Origin: Chloroflexota bacterium
GTDB lineage: Bacteria; Chloroflexota; Anaerolineae; Ardenticatenales; Ardenticatenaceae
Assembly (NCBI GenBank): GCA_003520455.1
Contig: DOUV01000032.1
Span: 1-12,261 of the forward strand
Length of the DNA stretch: 12,261 nt
Reading direction: 5' to 3'
The position numbers and the translations under genes are program-made. The notes below the pieces were generated by a model. It saw only the letters and a program-made list of their open reading frames with translations. It was not told where the DNA came from and did not search any database. Shown here piece by piece: positions 1 through 6,460 of the stretch. How positions within the stretch are numbered: position 1 is the stretch's first letter; every line of letters starts with the position of its first letter.

Positions 1-609
1 CCCTTCGGCCCCGCCGTCGAGGCGCTCAGTGGGCCAGCCACCATTTTCCGCCCCGAGCCGGCCGTCGTCACCGCCACAGTACGGGACGACCGAGGTGCCG
101 GCAGCCACAGCGTGGTCAGCGCCACGCTGGCCCTGACGGACGGCATGCTGATTGCGCCGTTCCGCCCGCTCGATGGCGCGTGGAGTGATTCGACCGAGGC
201 GGTGAGCGCCACCCTGACTCTTACGACAGCCATTCCGGGGCTGCACCTGCTCGTTGCCCAGGCGGTGGATGGTGATGGCAGCGTGGGCGTGCCGAGTGCC
301 TTGTTGCTCACAGTCTACGATGGTCGGCTGCGCCTGACGGTCCGGGACACCTTCGGCCGAGCGCCAATCGCCGGGGCGACGGTGCGACTGATCAGTGGTG
401 AAAACGTCCAGGAAGCCACGACCGACGCCGCGGGAGCTGCGACCCTCGACACGCTGAGCGGTCCCGCCGCCATCCAGGTTCTCGCCGCGGACTATCAACC
501 TCTGACGACCACCGTCACCCTGCTGCCCGATCGCGTCAGTGAACAGACCCTCGAGTTGCGACGCATTCTCAGCCAGATCTTTTTCCCGGTGGCCCGGCGC
601 GGAGAGTAG
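1..609 (+). CDS. C-terminal part of a large exported beta-sandwich protein with a carboxypeptidase-regulatory-like domain (5' end outside window)
   Basis: The frame is open from base 1 to a TAG at 607-609, giving 202 visible residues; the true start lies upstream. The sequence is rich in Thr, Ala, Val and alternating hydrophobics, as in extracellular beta-sandwich repeats. Visible residues about 110-185 (from 'RLRLTVRDTFGRAPIAGATV' on) have the carboxypeptidase-regulatory-like pattern: 'P-I-A-G-A-T-V-R-L', then 'T-T-D-A-A-G-A-A-T-L', then 'A-A-D-Y-Q-P-L'. This fold is used as a stalk or adhesion module in secreted proteins. The C-terminus is 'IFFPVARRGE', a hydrophobic x-P-V stretch followed by basic residues, with no sortase motif or terminal TM helix. 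The catalytic or main domain, if any, is not in the window. Location outside the membrane is inferred from composition. Confidence 0.75.
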   Translation, partial: PFGPAVEALSGPATIFRPEPAVVTATVRDDRGAGSHSVVSATLALTDGMLIAPFRPLDGAWSDSTEAVSATLTLTTAIPGLHLLVAQAVDGDGSVGVPSALLLTVYDGRLRLTVRDTFGRAPIAGATVRLISGENVQEATTDAAGAATLDTLSGPAAIQVLAADYQPLTTTVTLLPDRVSEQTLELRRILSQIFFPVARRGE

Positions 610-637
610 TGCTCGTCTCAAGCGGCGTCCAGTTCTT

Positions 638-666
638 AAGGGAAGTCAGGGAAACTCTGGTCCCTT
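638..666. terminator. Stem-loop between two converging genes, possible bidirectional terminator
   Basis: AAGGGA (638-643) pairs with TCCCTT (661-666). Inside, TCAGGG (646-651) pairs with CTCTGG (655-660) around an AAA loop, with two wobble pairs and a two-base AG bulge. It lies 29 bp after the stop of the upstream + gene and about 107 bp past the stop of the - strand kinase. There is no T-tract on either side, so it is at best a weak or factor-assisted terminator. Confidence 0.35.
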
Positions 667-772
667 GTCGCAGCCATCTGCTATGAGCCCCTCCGCTGCT
701 CCTGGGCCAGATACGTCCACATGATTTCAGATTGAGAAAGTGACGCAAACATCAATGGTGCTTGACGTGTGC

Positions 773-3541
773 TTAAAGAGTGGGGATTCGCTCTGAGGAG
801 ACCGGGCTGGTGAGGGCTGGGAGCGTGATACGAAACGTGGTGCCGACGCCCGGACGGCTCTCGACGCCGATCCGGCCGCCGTGGCGCTCGACAATGCTTT
901 TCGCGATGGCAAGCCCCAGGCCACTCCCATCCGCCTGTTGATCGCCGTTGGCCGCCCGTCGGCCGACCCGGTAGAACCGGTCGAAGATGTAGGGCAGATC
1001 CGCCGCCGGGATGCCGATACCGGTATCGCTGATGGTGAGCATCAGGTTGGGGCCGACTCGCTCCGCCTGGATCGCCACCTCGCCGCCGCCGGGGGTGAAC
1101 TTGATGGCGTTCTGGACAAGGTTTCCCACCGCCTGATGGAGGCGGTCGCTGTCCGCCTCGATGGGCGGCAGTTGGCTGGCCGTGCGCAGCACCAGCCTGA
1201 GACCCTTCCCCGTCGCCAGCGGCTGCAACTCCTGGCGCACCGCCGTCAGCAACTCGCCCACCTCGAGCGGTTGTGGGTTGAAGCCGACCCCCGACTCGAT
1301 CCGTCCAAGATCCAGCAGGTCGCTGATCAGGCGCGTCATCCGGGCGACCGCAAGCTCAATCTGCTCCAAGGCACTCTGGCCCGATTCGCTGAGCGGCTCG
1401 CTGTGCAGCAGGAACGTATAGCCGGTGATTGTCGTCAACGGTGCTCGCAGGTCGTGCGAGACCGTGCTCACGAACTCGCCCTTGAGGCGGTCGAGTTCCT
1501 TCAGGTGGGTGATATCGTGGAGCGTGACCACCCATCCCCGCGGCTCGCTGCCGGCCGCATCGTCCAGGGGGGCTACGGCCATGGCGAAGGTCCGCCCGTC
1601 CTCGAGGGTCACTTCGCTCGTCACCGGTTCGATCACCGCCCGCGTACTGGCGATCGCGGCTCGCAGTGTGCGTGAGAGGCCCGACTCCGCGAGGGGCCGG
1701 TCGAGCGCTTCCTCGGCCTGAACCCCCAGAGCGCGCTCGGCGGCTTCGTTGAGCAGGCGAATTCGGCGGCGCGCGTCGAGCGCGATGATTGGCTCGGCGC
1801 TGCCGGCGAGAATCGCATTCAACCGTGCCCGCTCCTCAACCATCGCCTGGTAGAGGCGCGCATTCTGGATCGCGAGCCCCGCCTGCCCCGCCATGATCTC
1901 GATCATCTCGATCATGCTCCGGTGGGGAACGTGCCCACTGGCCGGGGCACCGAGGCTGAGATAACCGATCAGGCGCCCGCGGGCCTCGATGGGGACGATC
2001 AGGCGATCCTGCGGCCCCCAGCGATCGCCGGGCCGCAACACGCTGTTGCTGTCGGCGGCCCGCAAGAGATAGCTCCGGCTGATGCGATTATCTGGGCGGA
2101 GCAGCCGGCGATCGATCGAGGTCGTCATCGGCGGCGGCTTGTGGAGCCCTCGACCGCTCCACGCGGCCGTGCGAAGCTGGCCCTCATCCGCCAGTAACGA
2201 GAGAATCACCTTCTCGATGTCCAGCGCGTCGCGAATGCCGTCCGCCACCCGCTGCAAGAGATTGTCGAGGGCCAGGTCCAGCCGCAACTCGTTGTTGAGG
2301 GCGAGGATGCGGGCCAATTGGGCGTTGCGCTGCTGCAGCACCACAGTCAGGCTGTTGCGCGCCTGCCGCAGGTGTGCCACGAAGAGTGCCTGGCCGGCCT
2401 CATTGGCGAACAGGTGCACACTCTGGACCTCGGCCGGCCGGAGGGTGGGCCGGCTCAAGCCCAACAACATCACACCGACAACTGTGCCCTCTGGACGGAG
2501 CGGCACGAGCGCGTAGAGTTCCGACTGGCTGGCGCGCTGTGCCTGGCGGGCCTCTTCCGGTTTCACGCCCAGGCCGAGAAGCGCCAGAACCTCGTGCCAC
2601 TCGCGCAGAATTCCCAGCGGCTCACCCCCGACGAGCGCTTCCACCCGGCGGCGCAACTCGGCCGGCGGCGGCAGTGGCAGCGACTCGGGCGGAGCACCGA
2701 ACAGGCGGGTAAGGTGCCCTCGGTCGGCGTCGGCCGCCAGGAAGAGCCGAACTGGACCCTCAGGCGTTTCGGACGCGACGAGGGCGGCCAGGGGGGCTTC
2801 GAGAGTCTGCTGTGCCCCCTCGAGGACCGTACTGATGACCTCCGCGAGAGAACGATCAGTGGCGCGGCCCCAACTGATGCGGCGAAGCGCCGACAGTTCC
2901 TTGATGCTGTGGACCAACCCGGCCCGTTCCACCCGCCGGACAAGCACAGCGGTGAAACCGCTGATCGTGGCGGAGGTCACCAGGTAGACGCCCCAGAGCA
3001 GCACTCGGGCAACGATGCTGGCCTGCAGCATCGCCGGGGTTGGGGCCGGGCCGGGGACAACCGGCCAGGGCTGCCACCAACCCGCCACCTCACCCACACT
3101 CAACCCCACCACCAACAGCACGTCGAGGATCGCCACGAGCACAGCGAACGAACCGCTGGCAAAGAGGGCCGTGGCAAAGACCTGCAGCAGCAAGAGGGGC
3201 AAGAGCGGGCTGTTGCCGCCACCGAGGTAGAAGAGGAGACCGGCGAGCAGTAGACTGTCGAGCAACGAGATGCTAAGCCAGACCCTTGAGGGGGAGCGCG
3301 GTGCCAGCGCGGTGGCTGCGAGATGGCTGGCCAGAACCACTGCCAGCGTCACGTGCATGGCCGAGATACCCGGGAAGATGCCGCCGAGTTCGTGGCCGAG
3401 GGTGACCAGCGCCCAGGTGGCCCCTGCCACTACCAGGCGCCCGCGCAGGGCCGCCACCAGCTTCGAACGCTCGTGGGGCTGGGTGGGATCGTGGCCAGAC
3501 GGGGCCGAACGCGGGTCATCGGCGGGGAGACGAGAACTCAT
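773..3541 (-). CDS. Membrane sensor histidine kinase (6 TM - GAF - GAF - PAS - HisKA - HATPase)
   Basis: The 922-aa product senses a signal and autophosphorylates on histidine in a two-component system at the membrane. Order: soluble N-terminus; about six hydrophobic helices within residues 30-210; GAF-like region about 230-385; second GAF about 420-560; PAS about 570-680; HisKA with the phospho-acceptor His696 in 'VSTVSHDLRAPL'; HATPase with N box at Asn811 ('LVQNAIKF'), G1 'DTGIGIP' at Asp839, an F box ('IFDRFYRV') and G2 'GSGLGLAI' near 875. All catalytic boxes are intact. The frame stays open 124 codons upstream to 3913, but I chose the ATG at 3539-3541: the domain architecture starts cleanly there and a promoter with its -10 seven bases before this ATG makes the longer form unlikely. 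No response regulator is adjacent, so it is an orphan by position; the signal is unknown. Confidence 0.93.
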   Translation of the reverse strand: MSSRLPADDPRSAPSGHDPTQPHERSKLVAALRGRLVVAGATWALVTLGHELGGIFPGISAMHVTLAVVLASHLAATALAPRSPSRVWLSISLLDSLLLAGLLFYLGGGNSPLLPLLLLQVFATALFASGSFAVLVAILDVLLVVGLSVGEVAGWWQPWPVVPGPAPTPAMLQASIVARVLLWGVYLVTSATISGFTAVLVRRVERAGLVHSIKELSALRRISWGRATDRSLAEVISTVLEGAQQTLEAPLAALVASETPEGPVRLFLAADADRGHLTRLFGAPPESLPLPPPAELRRRVEALVGGEPLGILREWHEVLALLGLGVKPEEARQAQRASQSELYALVPLRPEGTVVGVMLLGLSRPTLRPAEVQSVHLFANEAGQALFVAHLRQARNSLTVVLQQRNAQLARILALNNELRLDLALDNLLQRVADGIRDALDIEKVILSLLADEGQLRTAAWSGRGLHKPPPMTTSIDRRLLRPDNRISRSYLLRAADSNSVLRPGDRWGPQDRLIVPIEARGRLIGYLSLGAPASGHVPHRSMIEMIEIMAGQAGLAIQNARLYQAMVEERARLNAILAGSAEPIIALDARRRIRLLNEAAERALGVQAEEALDRPLAESGLSRTLRAAIASTRAVIEPVTSEVTLEDGRTFAMAVAPLDDAAGSEPRGWVVTLHDITHLKELDRLKGEFVSTVSHDLRAPLTTITGYTFLLHSEPLSESGQSALEQIELAVARMTRLISDLLDLGRIESGVGFNPQPLEVGELLTAVRQELQPLATGKGLRLVLRTASQLPPIEADSDRLHQAVGNLVQNAIKFTPGGGEVAIQAERVGPNLMLTISDTGIGIPAADLPYIFDRFYRVGRRAANGDQQADGSGLGLAIAKSIVERHGGRIGVESRPGVGTTFRITLPALTSPVSSERIPTL

Positions 3542-3548
3542 GGAGACG

Positions 3549-3577
3549 ATTCTACACGAGGCCCGCCCCCTCGGCAA
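3549..3577 (-). promoter_or_regulatory. Sigma70-type promoter of the histidine kinase gene, probably leaderless
   Basis: Read on the - strand: -35 TTGCCG (3577-3572), a 17-bp spacer, -10 TAGAAT (3554-3549), then CGTCTCC and the kinase ATG at 3541. The -10 sits seven bases from the start codon and no Shine-Dalgarno sequence lies between them, so transcription would begin at or one base before the ATG. Spacing and hexamers are seen directly; leaderless transcription is inferred. Confidence 0.6.
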
Positions 3578-3849
3578 GCGTTTTATCCGCGGCATCCTCC
3601 GATGGGGTGGGGTGGCCGTAAGGCCACCAGCAGTGAGGCCCAGCCGTGCTCGACCCAGCCCGACGCGAAAGGATCCTGGCAGCAAGACTTGGTTCGTCTG
3701 GCGGCGCAGGCGCTGAGCCGGTGGAAGCAGCGCCTGAGAGATTCTGAAGGAACTGAGGGATGATTCCAGATCGAGCATCGCGGTTGCGATCTGTTCTCGC
3801 AGTTCTTCTGCTCCTGTGATAGGTACCGCTGGGCCTCCGTTCTTGACCC

Positions 3850-3889
3850 CTGTAATCGACTCGTAATGCCCTCGTAATAAGCTTGTCAT
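3850..3889 (+). promoter_or_regulatory. Four tandem 7-mers at exact 11-bp spacing: PHO-box-like / OmpR-PhoB-type operator
   Basis: The units are CTGTAAT (3850-3856), TCGTAAT (3861-3867), TCGTAAT (3872-3878) and TTGTCAT (3883-3889), each separated by four bases. Established knowledge: PhoB-family winged-helix regulators bind head-to-tail on direct repeats of 11-bp period, and the enterobacterial PHO unit is CTGTCAT plus four bases. The last unit differs from it at one base. The array ends 66 bp before the ATG of the 105-aa gene, the place expected for an activator site. A -35-like TTGACC (3843-3848) touches its left edge. I do not see a convincing -10 after the array. The cognate regulator is unknown. 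Confidence 0.55.
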
Positions 3890-3955
3890 AAGCCTCTGGC
3901 ACTCTGTCGGCATCAGCGAATGGCTGTGTGATCACTTCCTGAAGGAGGCAACAGT

Positions 3956-4273
3956 ATGGCAGTCGCATTCGAAAGCGTGCGGATTGATTTTGATTCCACG
4001 GCGGGCAGAGCGCAGCGGGAACCGAGGAGCGTGACCTTTCACGGCTACCGCCGGGTCACCAACGCCGACGCTGCCGTCAAGGGGTTCGAGGCCAGATTCA
4101 CGCGAGGAGATCGAAACGTCTTCCAGCTGCAAGTCGATCTCGACGTCGTTGGGATTGAGCGCAACACGGTCATGATTGCCGGCGATCTTGCGTTCCGGGA
4201 CGCCTCGGGCAACTTCGATGACGAGTACGAGGGCTTCATCGAGGCCCTCGTGATTGCAGACGTCGAGCGGTAA
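3956..4273 (+). CDS. Small soluble protein of unknown function (105 aa)
   Basis: The start is fixed by GAAGGAGG (3941-3948), seven bases before the ATG, one of the best ribosome binding sites in the window, which suggests high expression. There is no signal peptide or TM segment, so it is probably cytoplasmic. The sequence is acidic and reads as alternating beta strands. The second half has well-formed patterns: 'A-A-V-K-G-F-E-A-R-F-T-R-G-D-R-N', 'Q-L-Q-V-D-L-D-V-V-G-I', 'R-N-T-V-M-I-A-G-D-L-A-F-R-D-A-S-G-N' and 'D-D-E-Y-E-G-F'. I do not recognise the family. The strand order is loosely reminiscent of H-type-lectin-like beta sandwiches, but that is a weak impression. It is monocistronic: a hairpin follows at 4337 and a strong terminator at 4434. 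The 11-bp repeat array upstream suggests control by an OmpR/PhoB-type regulator. Confidence 0.85.
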   Translation: MAVAFESVRIDFDSTAGRAQREPRSVTFHGYRRVTNADAAVKGFEARFTRGDRNVFQLQVDLDVVGIERNTVMIAGDLAFRDASGNFDDEYEGFIEALVIADVER

Positions 4274-4336
4274 GCATCGGGTCGCAGCGGGAAAGTACGT
4301 GAAGCGCTGCCGGCGTACGTTGGGGCGGACGACCCG

Positions 4337-4375
4337 GGGCCTCTCTGGGAGGGCCCGTTTCGCACGGGTTCGTGC
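4337..4375 (+). terminator. Overlapping hairpins after the 105-aa gene, possible terminator or 3' end structure
   Basis: GGGCC (4337-4341) pairs with GGCCC (4352-4356) and is followed by GTTTC. Two more stems overlap it: CCCGT (4354-4358) with ACGGG (4364-4368), and GCACG (4362-4366) with CGTGC (4371-4375) closed by GGTT. The stems cannot all form together. The T-run is short, so termination is uncertain; the strong terminator downstream may be the main one. Confidence 0.35.
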
Positions 4376-4433
4376 CAATCGCCCCCGCGGGCAGTGATTT
4401 CGCCTATCAGAAAAATTCCATACGCAGGGATCG

Positions 4434-4460
4434 GGCAGGGCTGTTGGGCCCTGCCTTTTT
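4434..4460 (+). terminator. Intrinsic terminator
   Basis: A perfect 8-bp stem, GGCAGGGC (4434-4441) with GCCCTGCC (4448-4455), has a 6-nt loop and is followed directly by TTTTT. This is a canonical rho-independent terminator on the + strand, 160 bp after the stop of the 105-aa gene, which is the nearest + strand gene upstream. Confidence 0.9.
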
Positions 4461-4742
4461 CGTAGCTGCAGTGACCTGCGCCCTGGTAGAGAGCTCCCCA
4501 TGAAAGCTGCTCGCGCAACCGGCGAAGCGCTCTTGAGCAGATCGACCCGATATAGTGGTTGAGGCCATGGGCGAGGTGGAGCAGAGCCGGCGAGTCAATC
4601 GTCGCTACAACGGGGCAGAGCGACGCCTGTGAGTGCCATTCATTCTCAGGGCGGTCCTCTTCGTTCCCGTAGCTCCCTCACCTCTCTCGCGTAAAGATTC
4701 GATCTCGAAGGAAAGGTGGTCGTTATACAATCAGAGGCGGAG

Positions 4743-4780
4743 AAAGGGAGAGGGCCGCCCCCGAAGAAGCGGCCCCCTTT
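4743..4780 (+). terminator. Second intrinsic terminator
   Basis: GGGCCGC (4752-4758) pairs with GCGGCCC (4769-4775) over a 10-nt loop. AAAGG (4743-4747) extends the stem with CCTTT (4776-4780), leaving a GAGA bulge on the 5' side. A TTT run ends the structure. The source of the transcript is unclear: no gene lies between the first terminator and this one, so an unannotated small RNA from this interval is possible. Confidence 0.65.
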
Positions 4781-4798
4781 CGCATCGCCCAACCCCTT

Positions 4799-4890
4799 TG
4801 GATTACGAATCCATCGGGAGGTGGTGGGCGATGTACGTACTACGACCGTTATCCATGAGCACCACCTCCTTATTAAAGGATAGCTGGTGG
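4799..4890 (+). other. Segment with alternative, mutually exclusive stems
   Basis: GGAGGTGGTG (4817-4826) is a perfect 10-bp inverted repeat of CACCACCTCC (4860-4869), 33 nt apart. The same right arm can instead pair downstream: CCACC (4862-4866) with GGTGG (4886-4890), and TCCTT (4867-4871) with AAGGA (4876-4880) around ATTA. A separate 6-bp hairpin, TGGATT-ACG-AATCCA, sits at 4799-4813. Competing stems of this kind are typical of leader attenuators and riboswitches, but no gene follows closely; mtaB begins about 300 bp downstream. Confidence 0.45.
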
Positions 4891-5091
4891 AACACTGAAG
4901 GGATGAAATAGGATGAATGGGGGTGGCCCCTGGACAACTGATAGGGAAGTATGGCATAGAACAGGTGTGCCGTCAAGTACCAACGGAATCTGATTGCGTG
5001 CCGTTATTGGTTGAACAGCTCGACACCGCTACTCACACTCCGGCTCGCGCAGCGCGGCTGCTCGAAACCCCTGGCCTCCTCGGCGGGCTTA

Positions 5092-5100
5092 TGCTACTAT
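5092..5100 (+). promoter_or_regulatory. Candidate extended -10 promoter of mtaB
   Basis: TG (5092-5093), one base, then TACTAT (5095-5100) gives an extended -10 element. The -35 position has only a poor match (TGGCCT, 5072-5077, 17-bp spacer). Transcription would start near 5107, giving a leader of about 80 nt before the mtaB ATG. Confidence 0.4.
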
Positions 5101-5188
5101 GTGGCACGAGATATTCAGGGAAGAGAGCGGTAAGGATGATCCGGCCCAGCGCCGGGTTGGCTCGGCCTGGATCACCGAAGGAAGTGCC

Positions 5189-6460
5189 ATGCGGGTTCAC
5201 ATCAACACGCTTGGCTGTCGCCTCAATCAGGCAGAGTCGGAACAGATCGCCCAACAGTTTCGGCTGGCCGGCCACGAGCTTGTGGCGGACGCCGCCGAAG
5301 CCGATCTGCTGGTGGTCAACAGTTGTACGGTCACGCGTGATGCGGGGCGGAAATCGCGCCGCGCCGCCCGGCCCATGCGGGGCGGTCAGCGGGTGGTTGT
5401 TACCGGCTGTCACAGCGAGGTGCGCCCGCAGGAATTCGCGGCGGCCGACCTGATCGTCGCCAGCGCCGAGAAGGAGCGTCTCGCCAGCCTGGCGGCAGAG
5501 CAGTTCGGGCTGGAGGGTTCTGCCCTCGGGGCCGATTTCCGCCCGGACGCGCGCCTGGCGCTCTATCCGCTCGTTCTCGACAAGACCCGCGCGTTCGTCA
5601 AAATCCAGGACGGGTGCAACCTCTCGTGCAGTTTCTGCCTGACAACGATCGCCCGCGGCGCTGCTCGCAGCCAGCCGCCGGGCGAGATCGTGTGTGAGGT
5701 GACATTGCTGGCGCAGCAGGGCTGCCAGGAGGTCGTCCTCACGGGCGTCCACGCCGGCAGCTACGGATACGACCGTGGCACGGACCTTGGTCAACTCATC
5801 GAGCGCCTCTTGAGCGAGACCACCATCCCCCGTCTGCGCCTCTCCTCGCTCGAGCCCTGGAATTTCAAGAGCGACTGGCTCGAACTCTGGCAGCGCTTCG
5901 AGGGGCGCCTCTGCCGCCACCTCCACATGAGCCTCCAGAGCGGCAGCGACACCGTGTTGCGCCGGATGCGGCGGGCCTACAGCAGCCGCCAGTTCGCCGC
6001 CAAGGTTGCTGCGGCGCGGGCGGCCATCCCCAACCTGGCGGTTACCACCGACATCATCGTTGGGTTCCCCGGTGAGACCGAGGCCGAACACGCTGCCAGC
6101 GTCGCTTTTGTCGAGGTAGTAGGATTTGCTGGCGCGCACATTTTTAGTTTCAGCCCTCGCCCTGGTACCCGCGCCGCCGCGATGCGCGATCAGGTCGATG
6201 GGGCCACGAAGCGCGCGCGCCACGCCGAGATGAGCGCCGTCACGCTGGCCAGCGCCGCGCGCTTTCGAGAGAGCATGGTGGGGCAGCAACTCCCGGTGCT
6301 GTGGGAGCAACCCCGCCCGGACGGAGTCGCGACGGGCCTGACCGATACCTACTTGCGGGTCTACGCGGCCCCAGGGACTCGCGAGCGGAATACCGTTACT
6401 CTCGCTCATTTCGTCTCGGTCCATGAGGACGGACTCTGGGCTGAATCGCCCTCGGGCTAG
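5189..6460 (+). CDS. mtaB: tRNA (N6-L-threonylcarbamoyladenosine(37)-C2)-methylthiotransferase MtaB
   Basis: This cytoplasmic radical-SAM enzyme adds a methylthio group to t6A at position 37 of ANN-decoding tRNAs, giving ms2t6A. The 423-aa length fits the family. The N-terminal MTTase domain has its three cluster cysteines at Cys10 ('TLGCRLNQAES'), Cys46 ('NSCTVT') and Cys74 ('TGCHS'). The radical-SAM CxxxCxxC is Cys143, Cys147, Cys150 in 'KIQDGCNLSCSFC', followed by the family-typical 'ARGAARSQPP'. A TRAM-like beta domain forms the last 60 or so residues. 'TLGCRLNQAES' favours MtaB over MiaB or RimO. The frame is open 30 codons further upstream, but the ATG at 5189 follows GAAGGAAG (5177-5184) and starts exactly at the conserved 'RVHINTLGC' strand. 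It stands alone as a gene. Confidence 0.95.
   Translation: MRVHINTLGCRLNQAESEQIAQQFRLAGHELVADAAEADLLVVNSCTVTRDAGRKSRRAARPMRGGQRVVVTGCHSEVRPQEFAAADLIVASAEKERLASLAAEQFGLEGSALGADFRPDARLALYPLVLDKTRAFVKIQDGCNLSCSFCLTTIARGAARSQPPGEIVCEVTLLAQQGCQEVVLTGVHAGSYGYDRGTDLGQLIERLLSETTIPRLRLSSLEPWNFKSDWLELWQRFEGRLCRHLHMSLQSGSDTVLRRMRRAYSSRQFAAKVAAARAAIPNLAVTTDIIVGFPGETEAEHAASVAFVEVVGFAGAHIFSFSPRPGTRAAAMRDQVDGATKRARHAEMSAVTLASAARFRESMVGQQLPVLWEQPRPDGVATGLTDTYLRVYAAPGTRERNTVTLAHFVSVHEDGLWAESPSG

Larger units (their letters stand above)
3542..3955. other. Intergenic region between divergent kinase and 105-aa gene
   Basis: This holds the kinase promoter at its left end and the operator-like array near its right end. 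It also has a perfect 7-bp hairpin, GGTGGCC (3611-3617) and GGCCACC (3622-3628), closed by a GTAA tetraloop of the GNRA class on the + strand, with no T-tract after it. The - strand frame is open across most of the region, but the predicted peptide has no recognisable domain. I see no other gene. Confidence 0.6.
4274..5188. other. 915-bp intergenic region with terminators and structured segments, no convincing gene
   Basis: Every ORF here is short, lacks a good ribosome binding site or has implausible composition. Contents in order: overlapping hairpins (4337-4375), an intrinsic terminator (4434-4460), two ORFs of about 20 codons (4500-4562 and 4567-4632) without usable ribosome binding sites, a -10-like TACAAT (4726-4731) without a -35, a second terminator (4743-4780), an alternative-pairing segment (4799-4890) and the mtaB promoter near 5092. 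The part from about 4800 to 5000 is visibly less GC-rich than the flanking genes. Confidence 0.6.

Noticed and set aside
881..1675. 264-codon + strand ORF and several others opposite the kinase (also 2318-3253)
   Set aside because: They lie antisense to an intact, motif-rich histidine kinase. Their composition (Arg, Gln, His and Gly rich, no domain) is what the reverse strand of a GC-rich gene gives.
3542..3913. 124-codon N-terminal extension of the kinase
   Set aside because: It has no ribosome binding site or domain, crosses the operator-like array, and a promoter within it points to the ATG at 3541.
4367..4374. GGTTCG resembling a tRNA T-loop (also near 6689)
   Set aside because: No acceptor, D or anticodon arms can be built around either copy.
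4500..4632. Two consecutive ORFs of about 20 codons on the + strand (4500-4562, 4567-4632)
   Set aside because: Neither has a Shine-Dalgarno at a workable distance, and short ORFs are frequent by chance. Kept only as part of the finding on the interval between terminators.
4901..4918. GGATGAA repeated twice at a 10-bp interval
   Set aside because: Only two copies in a purine-rich stretch; too little to call an operator or repeat element.
4919..4930. GGGGTGG resembling the T-box core sequence
   Set aside because: The ACCGCG part is missing, there is no antiterminator/terminator pair after it, and the next gene (mtaB) is not a T-box target.
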